DNA from: Bacteroides sp.
Lineage (GTDB): Bacteria; Bacteroidota; Bacteroidia; Bacteroidales; Bacteroidaceae
Length of the DNA stretch: 64,000 nt
Assembly (NCBI GenBank): GCA_019416685.1
Contig: DXWV01000030.1
Coordinates: 996-64,995 of the forward strand
Direction: 5' to 3'
The notes under the pieces are model-generated. The model saw nothing but the letters and a program-made list of their open reading frames with translations. It made no database searches and was not told the DNA's origin. How positions within the stretch are numbered: position 1 is the stretch's first letter; each line of letters begins with the position of its first letter. Position numbers and translations under genes: made by a program. This document shows positions 28,769-36,873 of the stretch, in pieces.

Positions 28769-28834
28769 TGTTACAGCATATATGCAGTATGTTACAGTAG
28801 TTAATCATCTATAGTCGGATATGCCCTATGTTTG
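28769..28834 (+). promoter_or_regulatory. Inducible promoter with perfect TGTTACAG direct repeat, ROK operon
   Basis: TGTTACAG at 28769-28776 and again at 28790-28797 (21-bp period), then TATGTTTG (28827-28834), a full -7 match, 31 bases after the second TGTTAC. No -33 TTTG is present. The ATG at 28828 falls inside the -7 box, so it cannot be the translation start of the downstream kinase. Confidence 0.75.
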
Positions 28835-28854
28835 CAGAAAATAAATCTGAAAAC

Positions 28855-29742
28855 ATGGGAAATTACACTGTTGGAGTAGATGTAGGAGGGAGCCATATCT
28901 CTTCTTGCTTAATTAACTTACAAGATAAATCAATCTTGGAAGAGTCTATAAAATCTCAAAAAATCAATAGTCAGGATTCTGCTCAGAGAATTCTGGAACA
29001 ATGGGTGGACTGTCTGAAGTCCACCATCTCTTTAATAAATGAAACTCCTGTGGGAGTTGGATTCTCTTTTCCAGGGCCTTTTGACTATGAAAAAGGAGTA
29101 TCGTTGGTTGAAGGAGTCAATAAGTTTGATAAACTGTTCGGATTGGATTTAACCTCTTCATTTATTTCCCGGTTTCGGGGAATGAAAATAAGCGATTTCA
29201 GGTATGTGAACGATGCCGGGGCATTTGCCATAGGTGAAGCCTTTGCCGGAATAGTGAAGAATTATAAGCGGGTGATGGCTTTTACATTGGGTACCGGACT
29301 GGGGTCCGGGTTTGTAGTAGACGGGCAATTGATAACGGTTGGAGAATCTGTACCATCCAATGGATGGGTCTATAATTTGCCGTTTGAAAACACTATAGCC
29401 GATGATTCTTTTTCTACACGTTGGTTTTGTAACCGATATGAAGCATTGACAGGAATACAGGTTGAGGGAGTACGTGAAATTGCAGAAAAGATAGATACTG
29501 ATATTTACAGTAAACAGGTTTTTGAGGAGTATGGTTATCGTTTGGGGAGTTTTATTATTCCTGTTTACACTAAGTTTAAGGGCGATATCATTGTTCTGGG
29601 AGGTAATATCTCAAAAGCCTATCCTCTTTTTAAAGAATCTTTATTGCAAAGAATTCGGGAAGAAGGACTGAATATACCCGTATTAGTCTCTTCATTACAA
29701 GGTAATGCGGCAATGCTTGGTGCAGGCCTTCTTTTTATTTGA
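28855..29742 (+). CDS. ROK family sugar kinase
   Basis: Cytoplasmic sugar kinase of 295 residues, starting MGNYTVGVDVGGSH. This start is preferred over the ATG at 28828, which lies within the -7 box of the operon promoter. The N-terminal ATP-phosphate loop (GVDVGGSH), the catalytic Asp120 in VNDAGAFA, the GTGLGSGFV loop and the C-terminal GGNISKAYP adenosine motif are present. The CxCGxxGCxE zinc site and its His ligand, usual in ROK kinases, are absent; the region reads WVYNLPFENTIADDSF. Beside a mannose-6-phosphate isomerase and a sugar transporter, a hexokinase or mannokinase role is most likely, but the sugar is inferred from context. Confidence 0.82.
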   Translation: MGNYTVGVDVGGSHISSCLINLQDKSILEESIKSQKINSQDSAQRILEQWVDCLKSTISLINETPVGVGFSFPGPFDYEKGVSLVEGVNKFDKLFGLDLTSSFISRFRGMKISDFRYVNDAGAFAIGEAFAGIVKNYKRVMAFTLGTGLGSGFVVDGQLITVGESVPSNGWVYNLPFENTIADDSFSTRWFCNRYEALTGIQVEGVREIAEKIDTDIYSKQVFEEYGYRLGSFIIPVYTKFKGDIIVLGGNISKAYPLFKESLLQRIREEGLNIPVLVSSLQGNAAMLGAGLLFI

Positions 29743-29759
29743 AAAACAACTTTTAAAAT

Positions 29760-31538
29760 ATGACAAATATGAAATCATTGAGAAAAACATCTCAGATTCT
29801 CCTTCCCATGCAGAAAGAGAAAAGTCTGGCTACGGGTAGTTATGATATATATCCTGTTCATTCAATGGCAGAGAATCAAATTTTTGTAGGTTACCGGAAG
29901 CTGGCCGAAGCTATTCGTAATGAACGGAATGTGATTATTGACGGATATGCAGGAATCTTTTTTGATGAAATAAAAACTCATCTGAATGAGGCTTTGGCTG
30001 AGTTGGATGTAGAAGTAACCTGGTGGAACATAGATGCCGCCCTAAAAACGGAAGAAGAGATAAATGATTTGGTTGTACCTTATTTGGGTGGTGACGATCC
30101 TATTTTCGGAAAACGTTGCGACCTGAAATTAAAAGATCTTTTCTGCACAGGAAAATTATCTAAACTTCAGCCCGACTCATCTGCTTCCCTAAATATACTT
30201 ATAGGTTGTGGGGCAGCTTTAGCCGGTTGGAAAGGGAAATTGATTTATATCGATATACCTAAAAATGAGATTCAATTTAGGGCACGTGCCGGGAGAGTAA
30301 CAAATTTAGGAGTAACAAAGGCCGTAGCTCCCAAAGTGATGTACAAACGTTTCTATTTCGTAGACTGGGTACTTCTTAACAAGCATAAAAAAAATATTTT
30401 TCCGGGTATTGATGTGATGATTGATGGACAACATCTGGATACTATTACCTGGATGCAAGGAAATACTTTAAGAGAAGGATTGAAAGTAATGGGGCAGTCA
30501 GGTTTTCGTGTTCGTCCCTGGTTTGAACCTGGTGCCTGGGGAGGGCAGTGGATAAAGGAACATATAGAGGGATTGGAAAAGGATGTACCTAATTATGCCT
30601 GGTCTTTTGAGCTGATTGTGCCGGAGAATGGTTTGTTGTTTGAGAGTTCTGGAAATATGTTGGAAGTATCATTTGATTCTTTAATGTATGTAGCCGGAGA
30701 GAATGTGGTCGGTACAGCCTGTTACGATGAATATGGTGATGAATTTCCGATACGGATGGACTATCTGGATAATTTTGATGGTGGGAATCTCTCTATACAA
30801 TGTCATCCAAGAAAAGAGTACATACAAAAAAACTTCGGGGAGGTACTGACTCAGGAAGAGACTTATTATATCACAGATTGTAAAGATAATGCCGTAGTTT
30901 ATCTGGGTTTTCAGGATAATGTTGAGCCGGCTGAGTTCGAGAAGGCACTTACAAAAAGCTTTGTTGAAAATACTCCATTGGAAGTTGATCGTTATGTACA
31001 ATCATTACCTGCAAAGAAGCACGAACTGTTTTTGATACCTCCCGGCACTTTACATAGTTCCGGTCGTAACAATTTAGTTCTTGAAATAAGCACTACTCCC
31101 TATATTTTTACATTTAAAATGTATGATTGGCTGGCACTTGACTTAGACGGTACTCCTCGTCCTTTAAATATAAAGAGGGGTATGGAGAATTTGTATTTCG
31201 ACCGTTATGGAGAGAAAATACGCAATGAACACGTTTCTAAGCCTGTTTTATTGGAAAAGGGAAAAGATTGGGAATTATACCATCTTCCTACACATCCGAA
31301 TCATTCTTATGATGTACATCGTGTACATTTTAAGTCAGAAGTGGCATTGAATACATCGGGTAAGTGCCATGTATTAAATCTGGTGGAAGGTGACTTTATC
31401 TATATTGAGATTCCCGGACAAAAGAGAGTACGGTTGAACTATGCTGAAACATATGTGATTTCTGCTGCTTCCGGAGATTATAAGTTGAGCTGCGGTTCTC
31501 AGCGTGAGGCAATGGTTGTAAAAGCATTTATGAAGTAA
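29760..31538 (+). CDS. manA: Class I mannose-6-phosphate isomerase with extra N-terminal domain
   Basis: Converts mannose 6-phosphate to fructose 6-phosphate in the cytoplasm. At 592 residues it is much longer than a minimal type I isomerase. The cupin part (about 235-592) holds the expected zinc ligands: Gln347 and His349 in QCHPR, Glu422 in HELFLIPPG and His432 in GTLHSSG. The first 200 or so residues form a separate domain (VIIDGYAGIFFDEI, IGCGAALAGWKGKLIYIDIP) that looks vaguely like a nucleoside/uridine-kinase fold but has no Walker A motif. Long forms of this kind are known in Bacteroides. An ATG at 29769 is an alternative start. It lies between the ROK kinase (17-base gap) and the MFS transporter (19-base gap) in one operon. 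Confidence 0.85.
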   Translation: MTNMKSLRKTSQILLPMQKEKSLATGSYDIYPVHSMAENQIFVGYRKLAEAIRNERNVIIDGYAGIFFDEIKTHLNEALAELDVEVTWWNIDAALKTEEEINDLVVPYLGGDDPIFGKRCDLKLKDLFCTGKLSKLQPDSSASLNILIGCGAALAGWKGKLIYIDIPKNEIQFRARAGRVTNLGVTKAVAPKVMYKRFYFVDWVLLNKHKKNIFPGIDVMIDGQHLDTITWMQGNTLREGLKVMGQSGFRVRPWFEPGAWGGQWIKEHIEGLEKDVPNYAWSFELIVPENGLLFESSGNMLEVSFDSLMYVAGENVVGTACYDEYGDEFPIRMDYLDNFDGGNLSIQCHPRKEYIQKNFGEVLTQEETYYITDCKDNAVVYLGFQDNVEPAEFEKALTKSFVENTPLEVDRYVQSLPAKKHELFLIPPGTLHSSGRNNLVLEISTTPYIFTFKMYDWLALDLDGTPRPLNIKRGMENLYFDRYGEKIRNEHVSKPVLLEKGKDWELYHLPTHPNHSYDVHRVHFKSEVALNTSGKCHVLNLVEGDFIYIEIPGQKRVRLNYAETYVISAASGDYKLSCGSQREAMVVKAFMK

Positions 31539-31557
31539 TAGGGCAGGAGGAGATAGA

Positions 31558-32721
31558 ATGAAGCGTACTCAGGTAATAGCATTGCTGCCGGTTTTGGCCA
31601 GTTTTTTTGTGATGGGTTTTTGTGATCTTGTAGGGATAGTATCCAACTATATGCAATCCGATTTTTCTTTGTCCGAAACCCAGAAGAACTTTTTACCTTC
31701 AATGGTCTTTATCTGGTTTTTTGTGTTTTCGGTTCCGTTCGGTGCCTTTATGAACCGGGTAGGTAGAAAAAATACGGTATTGATTAGCTTGGGGTTTACT
31801 GTTGTGGCCATGTTATTACCGTTGTTGGATTATTCTTATGGATCTTGTCTGGTTGCATTTGCATTGTTGGGTATTGGGAATACAATTTTACAGGTTTCAT
31901 TGAACCCGTTGTTAATGAATATTGTGGATGAAAATAAATTGGCCAGCAGTTTGACTGCAGGTCAATTTATTAAAGCCATATCCTCTTTTGCCGGACCTAT
32001 TATTGCATTATGGGCAGCCGGTTTTCTGGGGAACTGGATTTATATGTTTCCCGTTTTTGCTCTGATAACGCTTATTGTCGGTTGTTGGTTACTATTTACA
32101 CCTGTTCCCAAAGAGACGACGAAGAGTGTATTATGGTCATTCAAACCTTATCTTATCTTATTGAAGGATAAAACAATTCTGTTGTTATTTCTTGGAATTG
32201 TTTTTATTGTAGGGGTAGATGTCGGTTTGAATGTAATGATACCCGGTTTCTTAATGGAACGTTGCGGTATGGAACTGGATGAGGCCGGTTATGGTATTAG
32301 TCTATATTTTGTATTTCGTACTATCGGAGCTTTTTTAGGAACATTTCTATTGGCACGCTTTTCTGCTGTAAAATTTCTTCGGCTTAGTATGATTATTACG
32401 TTATGCGTATTCATTTTTATGCTTTTTGTTTCTGAAAGTCAGATGCTTTTGGCTATTATAGCTATTGTCGGTTTCTTTTGTGCAAATGTGTTTAGTATCA
32501 TTTTCTCAAAGGCGTTGCAACTGTATCCCAGCAGTGCTAATGAACTTTCTGGATTGATGATTATGGGAATATCGGGTGGGGCAGTTGTACCGCCATTAAT
32601 GGCCGTATTCTCTCAATGGGCCGATAGTTTTAACGGTTCATTGGCGATAATCGGACTTTGTATCGCTTATTTGCTTTACTGCTCTTTTGCTTTGAAAACC
32701 GAAAGTAGAAGTATTGGTTGA
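31558..32721 (+). CDS. MFS sugar transporter (FucP/glucose-galactose type)
   Basis: Inner-membrane sugar permease of 387 residues with about 12 hydrophobic spans. The loop between spans 2 and 3 reads GAFMNRVGRKN, the MFS signature, and SLNPLLMN resembles the FucP subgroup. No signal peptide is expected. It is the last gene of the ROK kinase/isomerase operon, so it probably takes up mannose or a short manno-oligosaccharide released in the periplasm. The next operator starts 13 bases after its stop codon, with no terminator between. Confidence 0.85.
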   Translation: MKRTQVIALLPVLASFFVMGFCDLVGIVSNYMQSDFSLSETQKNFLPSMVFIWFFVFSVPFGAFMNRVGRKNTVLISLGFTVVAMLLPLLDYSYGSCLVAFALLGIGNTILQVSLNPLLMNIVDENKLASSLTAGQFIKAISSFAGPIIALWAAGFLGNWIYMFPVFALITLIVGCWLLFTPVPKETTKSVLWSFKPYLILLKDKTILLLFLGIVFIVGVDVGLNVMIPGFLMERCGMELDEAGYGISLYFVFRTIGAFLGTFLLARFSAVKFLRLSMIITLCVFIFMLFVSESQMLLAIIAIVGFFCANVFSIIFSKALQLYPSSANELSGLMIMGISGGAVVPPLMAVFSQWADSFNGSLAIIGLCIAYLLYCSFALKTESRSIG

Positions 32722-32733
32722 TTTTCAGACAAA

Positions 32734-32799
32734 TGTTACAACGAATAGAAGGGTTGTTACCAGAGTGATTTATAGAAAAACGCGTTCTGTGTACTTTTG
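32734..32799 (+). promoter_or_regulatory. Inducible promoter with TGTTAC direct repeat, main PUL2 operon
   Basis: TGTTAC at 32734-32739 and 32755-32760 (21-bp period), then TACTTTTG (32792-32799), a full -7 match, 31 bases after the second element. No -33 TTTG. A GTG-initiated reading of the next gene would begin on the last base of the -7 box, so the ATG at 32823 is the true start. This promoter should drive the lipocalin, SusC/SusD and GH92 genes. Confidence 0.75.
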
Positions 32800-32822
32800 T
32801 GACATGTAAAAATCTTATTATT

Positions 32823-33269
32823 ATGAAAATAAAAAAAATCCCATTGTTGTGTGTATTACTCATTTCTTTTTTAGGAACAGCCTGTGATAAGGATACTGAT
32901 AGTAACGTTGATTTATTCGGCTCCTGGCAATTGATTTCGCAAACTTGGAATGGTGAGGAACAGGAACTTGATGAATGTGCAAAAGGCGAGTTGCTGTATT
33001 TTTCAGAAAAAAATGTTTGCTATCTCTATTTTCCTTGTGAATCGAAAGATTTAAGAACTGCCTGGAATTATGACGGTAATAATGGAATTCTGAATATTTC
33101 GGATTTATTGCCGGTATCTTTTTATGTAGAAGAACGGTCTGGTAGCAGATTAGTTTTAAAACATTACACTTATTCTGCAACCGGGCAATTGGATACTTGT
33201 ATAGAGACTTATAAAGCTGTCGAAACTGTTCTGGAAGAGGGTAAGCTGAGATTAAAAGAATCACATTAA
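32823..33269 (+). CDS. Lipocalin-like lipoprotein, first gene of main PUL2 operon
   Basis: A 148-residue lipoprotein. The ATG at 32823 opens MKIKKIPLLCVLLISFLGTAC, a signal with lipobox LGTAC, followed by DKDTD, whose Lys-acidic pattern fits export to the cell surface. The mature part (GSWQLISQTWNGE through KAVETVLEEG) has the short-strand pattern and opening GxW of lipocalin-like domains common in Bacteroidota. The function is unknown; a role in glycan binding or in assembly of the SusCD complex is possible from context. The gene 17 bases downstream encodes a similar protein. Confidence 0.7.
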   Translation: MKIKKIPLLCVLLISFLGTACDKDTDSNVDLFGSWQLISQTWNGEEQELDECAKGELLYFSEKNVCYLYFPCESKDLRTAWNYDGNNGILNISDLLPVSFYVEERSGSRLVLKHYTYSATGQLDTCIETYKAVETVLEEGKLRLKESH

Positions 33270-33286
33270 TAAAATATCAAGATACT

Positions 33287-33811
33287 ATGAATAAATATCT
33301 GTTAGGTTTAGTATTTCTACTATTCATCTTTTCTTCTTGTTCAAAAGATGAAGATTTTGCAAACGAACTGCCGGGATACTGGAAGCAAATTGCTGCTTAT
33401 GACAACGGAGAACTATGCAGCACTGATAAAGAAGAAAACCTTTCTATCTTGTTTGAGGCAAATGGAGTGTATAGGATGTTTGATCCTTGTTCTGAAAAAG
33501 AACATGCCGGTACATGGCTCGTGACTGATGAAGATTGGTTAACAATGTCCATGGATAAAATTGCAGGTAAAAATACGTCTGATAATTCATATCGTTATAC
33601 TCCGGTCACGGTTCGTTTTACAATTATCCGATTGGACGGAGATGAAATGGAACTTCGTATAAAGACTTTTCTTGGAGAACGAAAGAAGACTATCATGTTC
33701 TCACAAATGGAACAAGACCCTCAACTGACTACTCCCGAAGAAGCTTTGGAACTGGATGCCAAAAACAAAGAACTGCATATCTATGCTTATCAGTTTAGAA
33801 GAATTCATTAA
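33287..33811 (+). CDS. Lipocalin-like lipoprotein, second copy
   Basis: A 174-residue lipoprotein with the lipobox FSSC and then SKDEDF, a good surface-export signal. The mature part starts with PGYWKQIAAYDNGE and has the same order of strands and a shared two-Cys pattern (GELCST, FDPCSE) as the preceding gene product (DECAKG, YFPCES), so the two are probably paralogues from a local duplication. The C-terminal 40 residues are extra and charged. The stop lies 11 bases before susC2. The function is unknown. Confidence 0.7.
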   Translation: MNKYLLGLVFLLFIFSSCSKDEDFANELPGYWKQIAAYDNGELCSTDKEENLSILFEANGVYRMFDPCSEKEHAGTWLVTDEDWLTMSMDKIAGKNTSDNSYRYTPVTVRFTIIRLDGDEMELRIKTFLGERKKTIMFSQMEQDPQLTTPEEALELDAKNKELHIYAYQFRRIH

Positions 33812-33822
33812 AATATAATATT

Positions 33823-36800
33823 ATGAAAGGATATGCTACAATGCTTTTATTATTCTTTTTTTCGTGTACAATATCGGCACAAGACCTGGTGGTGAAAGGA
33901 ATAGTATTAGATAAGAATAATGGAGAACCACTGATCGGTGCTACCATTCTGGTGAAAGACACTTCTGTTGGTGTTGTTACTGACCTTGATGGTAACTTTA
34001 CTTTGAAGTTACCCCAAAAAGATACACAATTAGTAATTAGTTATATAGGCTACGAGACTCAAATCATTACCCCGCAATTCGGAAAGAAAATAAAGATAGA
34101 AATGGGGGGGGATTCGGCTGTGACTTTAGATGAAGTCGTAGTAGTGGCTTTTGGTACCCAAAAGAAAGAATCGATGGTAGGTTCCATCTCTACGGTAAAA
34201 AGTAAAACGCTTACCACAGTTCCTGCTTCCAACCTGACACAATCGCTTGCCGGTAAAGCTTCCGGTGTGACGATTGTACAGAGTTCCGGCGAGATTGGTC
34301 GTGATGAAGCGGATATATATATACGTGGAAAAGCGACATTTGCCAATGAAAATACAAAGCCACTTATCGTAGTGGACGGTATTATACGTGAAAGTTTTGC
34401 ACAGATTGACCCAAACGAAATTGAAAGTATAAATATCCTGAAGGATGCCTCAGCTACTGCCGTTTACGGTGTGAAAGGAGCGAATGGTGTTATTATTGTT
34501 ACTACTAAAAGAGGAGTAGCCGGTAAACCGGAAGTTTCGATTACATCGCAGGTTGCTGTGAATGTTCCTATACGTTTGTATAAGCCTTTGGATGCTTACC
34601 GTTCGGCATTATTGCGTAATGAGATGCTGAATAATGGTGGGCAGCAGGCCGAATACAGTTCAGCTGACCTTATGAAGTATCGGACAAAGGTATCTCCTTA
34701 TACTCATCCCGATGTAGACTGGATGGATGAGATTATGAAGTCTGGTCCTGTTCAGCAGCAGTACAATGTGAATGTACGCGGTGGGACAAAATCGATGCGT
34801 TATTTTATTTCCGGTGGATTCTTTAATCAGAACTCTCCGTTTAAGGGAGATGATATAACCAATTATAATCGGTATAATTTCCGTTCAAATCTGGATTTTG
34901 ATATTACAAAGGATTTGAGTGCATCCATCAATATTGGTGCCCGTATCGAAGACAGACATTACCCCACTTCCATGCAATATAGTAGCTGGGATATCTATCA
35001 TGCGGCTATTGCTAATTCCGGCCGTAAATATCCAGCTTTCAATATGGACGGTTCTTACGGAGGCGATAAAGATTATTCAAATATACACGCTTTGATCCGT
35101 GATTCCGGAGAATTCAAGGAAAACCGGAATGTGCTGGAAGCAGGGCTGAATGTCACTTATAAATTAAACTGGCTTCTCCCGGGGCTTGCTATCAGAGGAC
35201 AAGTGGCTTATGACGATGACAGTAAACATGGTAAAATTTATCGGAAGAATGTGGCTCTTTATCAACATCTTTATGCTACGGATAGTTACATTATGCATGG
35301 AGAAAATCGCCCTTTACGTTGGGAGTGGCAGTATGTAGATAATTTCCGGAAGATTTATCTGGAAGGTGGATTGACCTATAATCGTGAGTTTGGAAAGCAT
35401 GATGCAAGTGCATTGTTCCTTTTCAATAGGCTTTCTCATGGGAATAATGTAGATTTACCTTATGCCAGTCAAGGGATGGTCGGGCGTTTTGTCTATGGAT
35501 ATGATACACGTTATCTTGCTGAGGTTAACTTTGGTTATAATGGTTCCGAAAATTTTGCCAAAGGGAAAAGATATGGTTTGTTTCCTTCATTTGCTTTGGG
35601 TTGGGTTATCTCAAATGAGCCTTTTTATAAACAAACGGGCATGAATAAGATCGTCAATAACTTGAAAATCAGAGGTTCTCTTGGATGGGTTGGTAATGAC
35701 CGGGTCTGGGCATACGATCCGGTAGCTAACTCCAGTGCGGAAGCACGTTTTATTTATCTTCAGCAATATGAGTACGTAGACGTTAGTAACGCAGACAATA
35801 CCTATATTTTTGGTATTGGTGATAATCGTATAGAAGGTATACGTCAAGGGCGTGTTGCTAATAAAGATGTTTCCTGGGAAAAGTCCAGAAAGCTTAATAT
35901 CGGTTTGGAAGCCGGACTGTTCAACAACGTATTGACATTTAATATCGACTATTTTCATGAAAGAAGATCGGATATCCTGACTCAGGTACAGACTATGCCA
36001 GCATTTGTAGGAACTACTTTCTCTCCGGCTAATCTCGGTATTGTGCAGAATCAGGGCGTAGAGTTGGAGGTTAATCACAGTAAGTTTATTGGTGAGGATT
36101 TCTCGTATTCTATCAAGGGAAACATGAGTTTTGCACGGAATAAAGTCATCAATATGGGGACTCCTCTTGGAGTTTTACCTTATCAACGGGCAGAAGGATA
36201 TCCCATTGATACACCTCTTAAGCTGATTACTCTGGGTTATTTTCAGGATTACAACGATATTGAAAGAAGTCCTTCCCAGTTAGCTCTGGAAGGAAATACG
36301 GAGGTACATCCGGGCGATTTGAAGTATAAGGATATCAATGGAGACGGTGTGATTGACCGTGCTGATTTCGTAAGAACCGGTTATCCTTTGGTTCCCGAAA
36401 TTCAATATGGTATCAATCTTTCATTGTCTTACAAAGGGTTCGATGTCGGAGTTCTGTTTCAGGGTTCTACCCATGTCTCTTTTGATAAAAACTGGGAAGC
36501 TATGTGGGCATTCTCTAACGGAGATAATGTGTATGACAAACATTGGTCCTATTGGACGCCCGAAATGGGAGATGGTAATGCCAAGTATACTCAGTTGTAC
36601 GGTAAATACCAGAATAATGAAGCCGGAGCCGATTATACATTGTCCGACGGAAGTTACATTCGTTTGAAAAATCTGGATGTTGGTTATACTATTCCCAAGA
36701 AGCTGACCGAGAAAATTTTTATTAAGAATGTCCGGATTTATTTTTCCGCACTTAACCTGGTTACTTGGGCTAAAGAGCCTTATCTCGATCCGGATAATCG

Positions 36801-36867
36801 AAATAACAGAGCGGGCAGTATGCCACCGATGAAAGCTTACAATTTTGGTTTAAATATTAATTTCTAG
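33823..36867 (+). CDS. SusC-family TonB-dependent glycan transporter (PUL2, first)
   Basis: Outer-membrane porter of 1014 residues. Signal peptide MKGYATMLLLFFFSCTISA, carboxypeptidase-regulatory-like domain (about 22-95, VLDKNNGEPLIGATI), TonB box LDEVVVVAFG at 102-111, plug (ATAVYGVKGANGVIIVTT), and a barrel ending YNFGLNINF. A run of eight G bases (34104-34111) encodes Gly95-Gly96 just before the TonB box, where a one-base slip would abolish the transporter. Its SusD partner starts 6 bases downstream. It is distinct from the second SusC of this locus, which lacks the whole N-terminal part. Confidence 0.95.
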   Translation: MKGYATMLLLFFFSCTISAQDLVVKGIVLDKNNGEPLIGATILVKDTSVGVVTDLDGNFTLKLPQKDTQLVISYIGYETQIITPQFGKKIKIEMGGDSAVTLDEVVVVAFGTQKKESMVGSISTVKSKTLTTVPASNLTQSLAGKASGVTIVQSSGEIGRDEADIYIRGKATFANENTKPLIVVDGIIRESFAQIDPNEIESINILKDASATAVYGVKGANGVIIVTTKRGVAGKPEVSITSQVAVNVPIRLYKPLDAYRSALLRNEMLNNGGQQAEYSSADLMKYRTKVSPYTHPDVDWMDEIMKSGPVQQQYNVNVRGGTKSMRYFISGGFFNQNSPFKGDDITNYNRYNFRSNLDFDITKDLSASINIGARIEDRHYPTSMQYSSWDIYHAAIANSGRKYPAFNMDGSYGGDKDYSNIHALIRDSGEFKENRNVLEAGLNVTYKLNWLLPGLAIRGQVAYDDDSKHGKIYRKNVALYQHLYATDSYIMHGENRPLRWEWQYVDNFRKIYLEGGLTYNREFGKHDASALFLFNRLSHGNNVDLPYASQGMVGRFVYGYDTRYLAEVNFGYNGSENFAKGKRYGLFPSFALGWVISNEPFYKQTGMNKIVNNLKIRGSLGWVGNDRVWAYDPVANSSAEARFIYLQQYEYVDVSNADNTYIFGIGDNRIEGIRQGRVANKDVSWEKSRKLNIGLEAGLFNNVLTFNIDYFHERRSDILTQVQTMPAFVGTTFSPANLGIVQNQGVELEVNHSKFIGEDFSYSIKGNMSFARNKVINMGTPLGVLPYQRAEGYPIDTPLKLITLGYFQDYNDIERSPSQLALEGNTEVHPGDLKYKDINGDGVIDRADFVRTGYPLVPEIQYGINLSLSYKGFDVGVLFQGSTHVSFDKNWEAMWAFSNGDNVYDKHWSYWTPEMGDGNAKYTQLYGKYQNNEAGADYTLSDGSYIRLKNLDVGYTIPKKLTEKIFIKNVRIYFSALNLVTWAKEPYLDPDNRNNRAGSMPPMKAYNFGLNINF
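34104..34111 (+). repeat. G8 homopolymer inside susC2
   Basis: Eight consecutive G bases, in frame in this sequence, at codons 94-97 (Met-Gly-Gly-Asp). Such tracts are uncommon in this AT-leaning genome and can slip during replication. A slip here would remove the TonB box, plug and barrel. Confidence 0.9.
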
Positions 36868-36873
36868 GGTATT

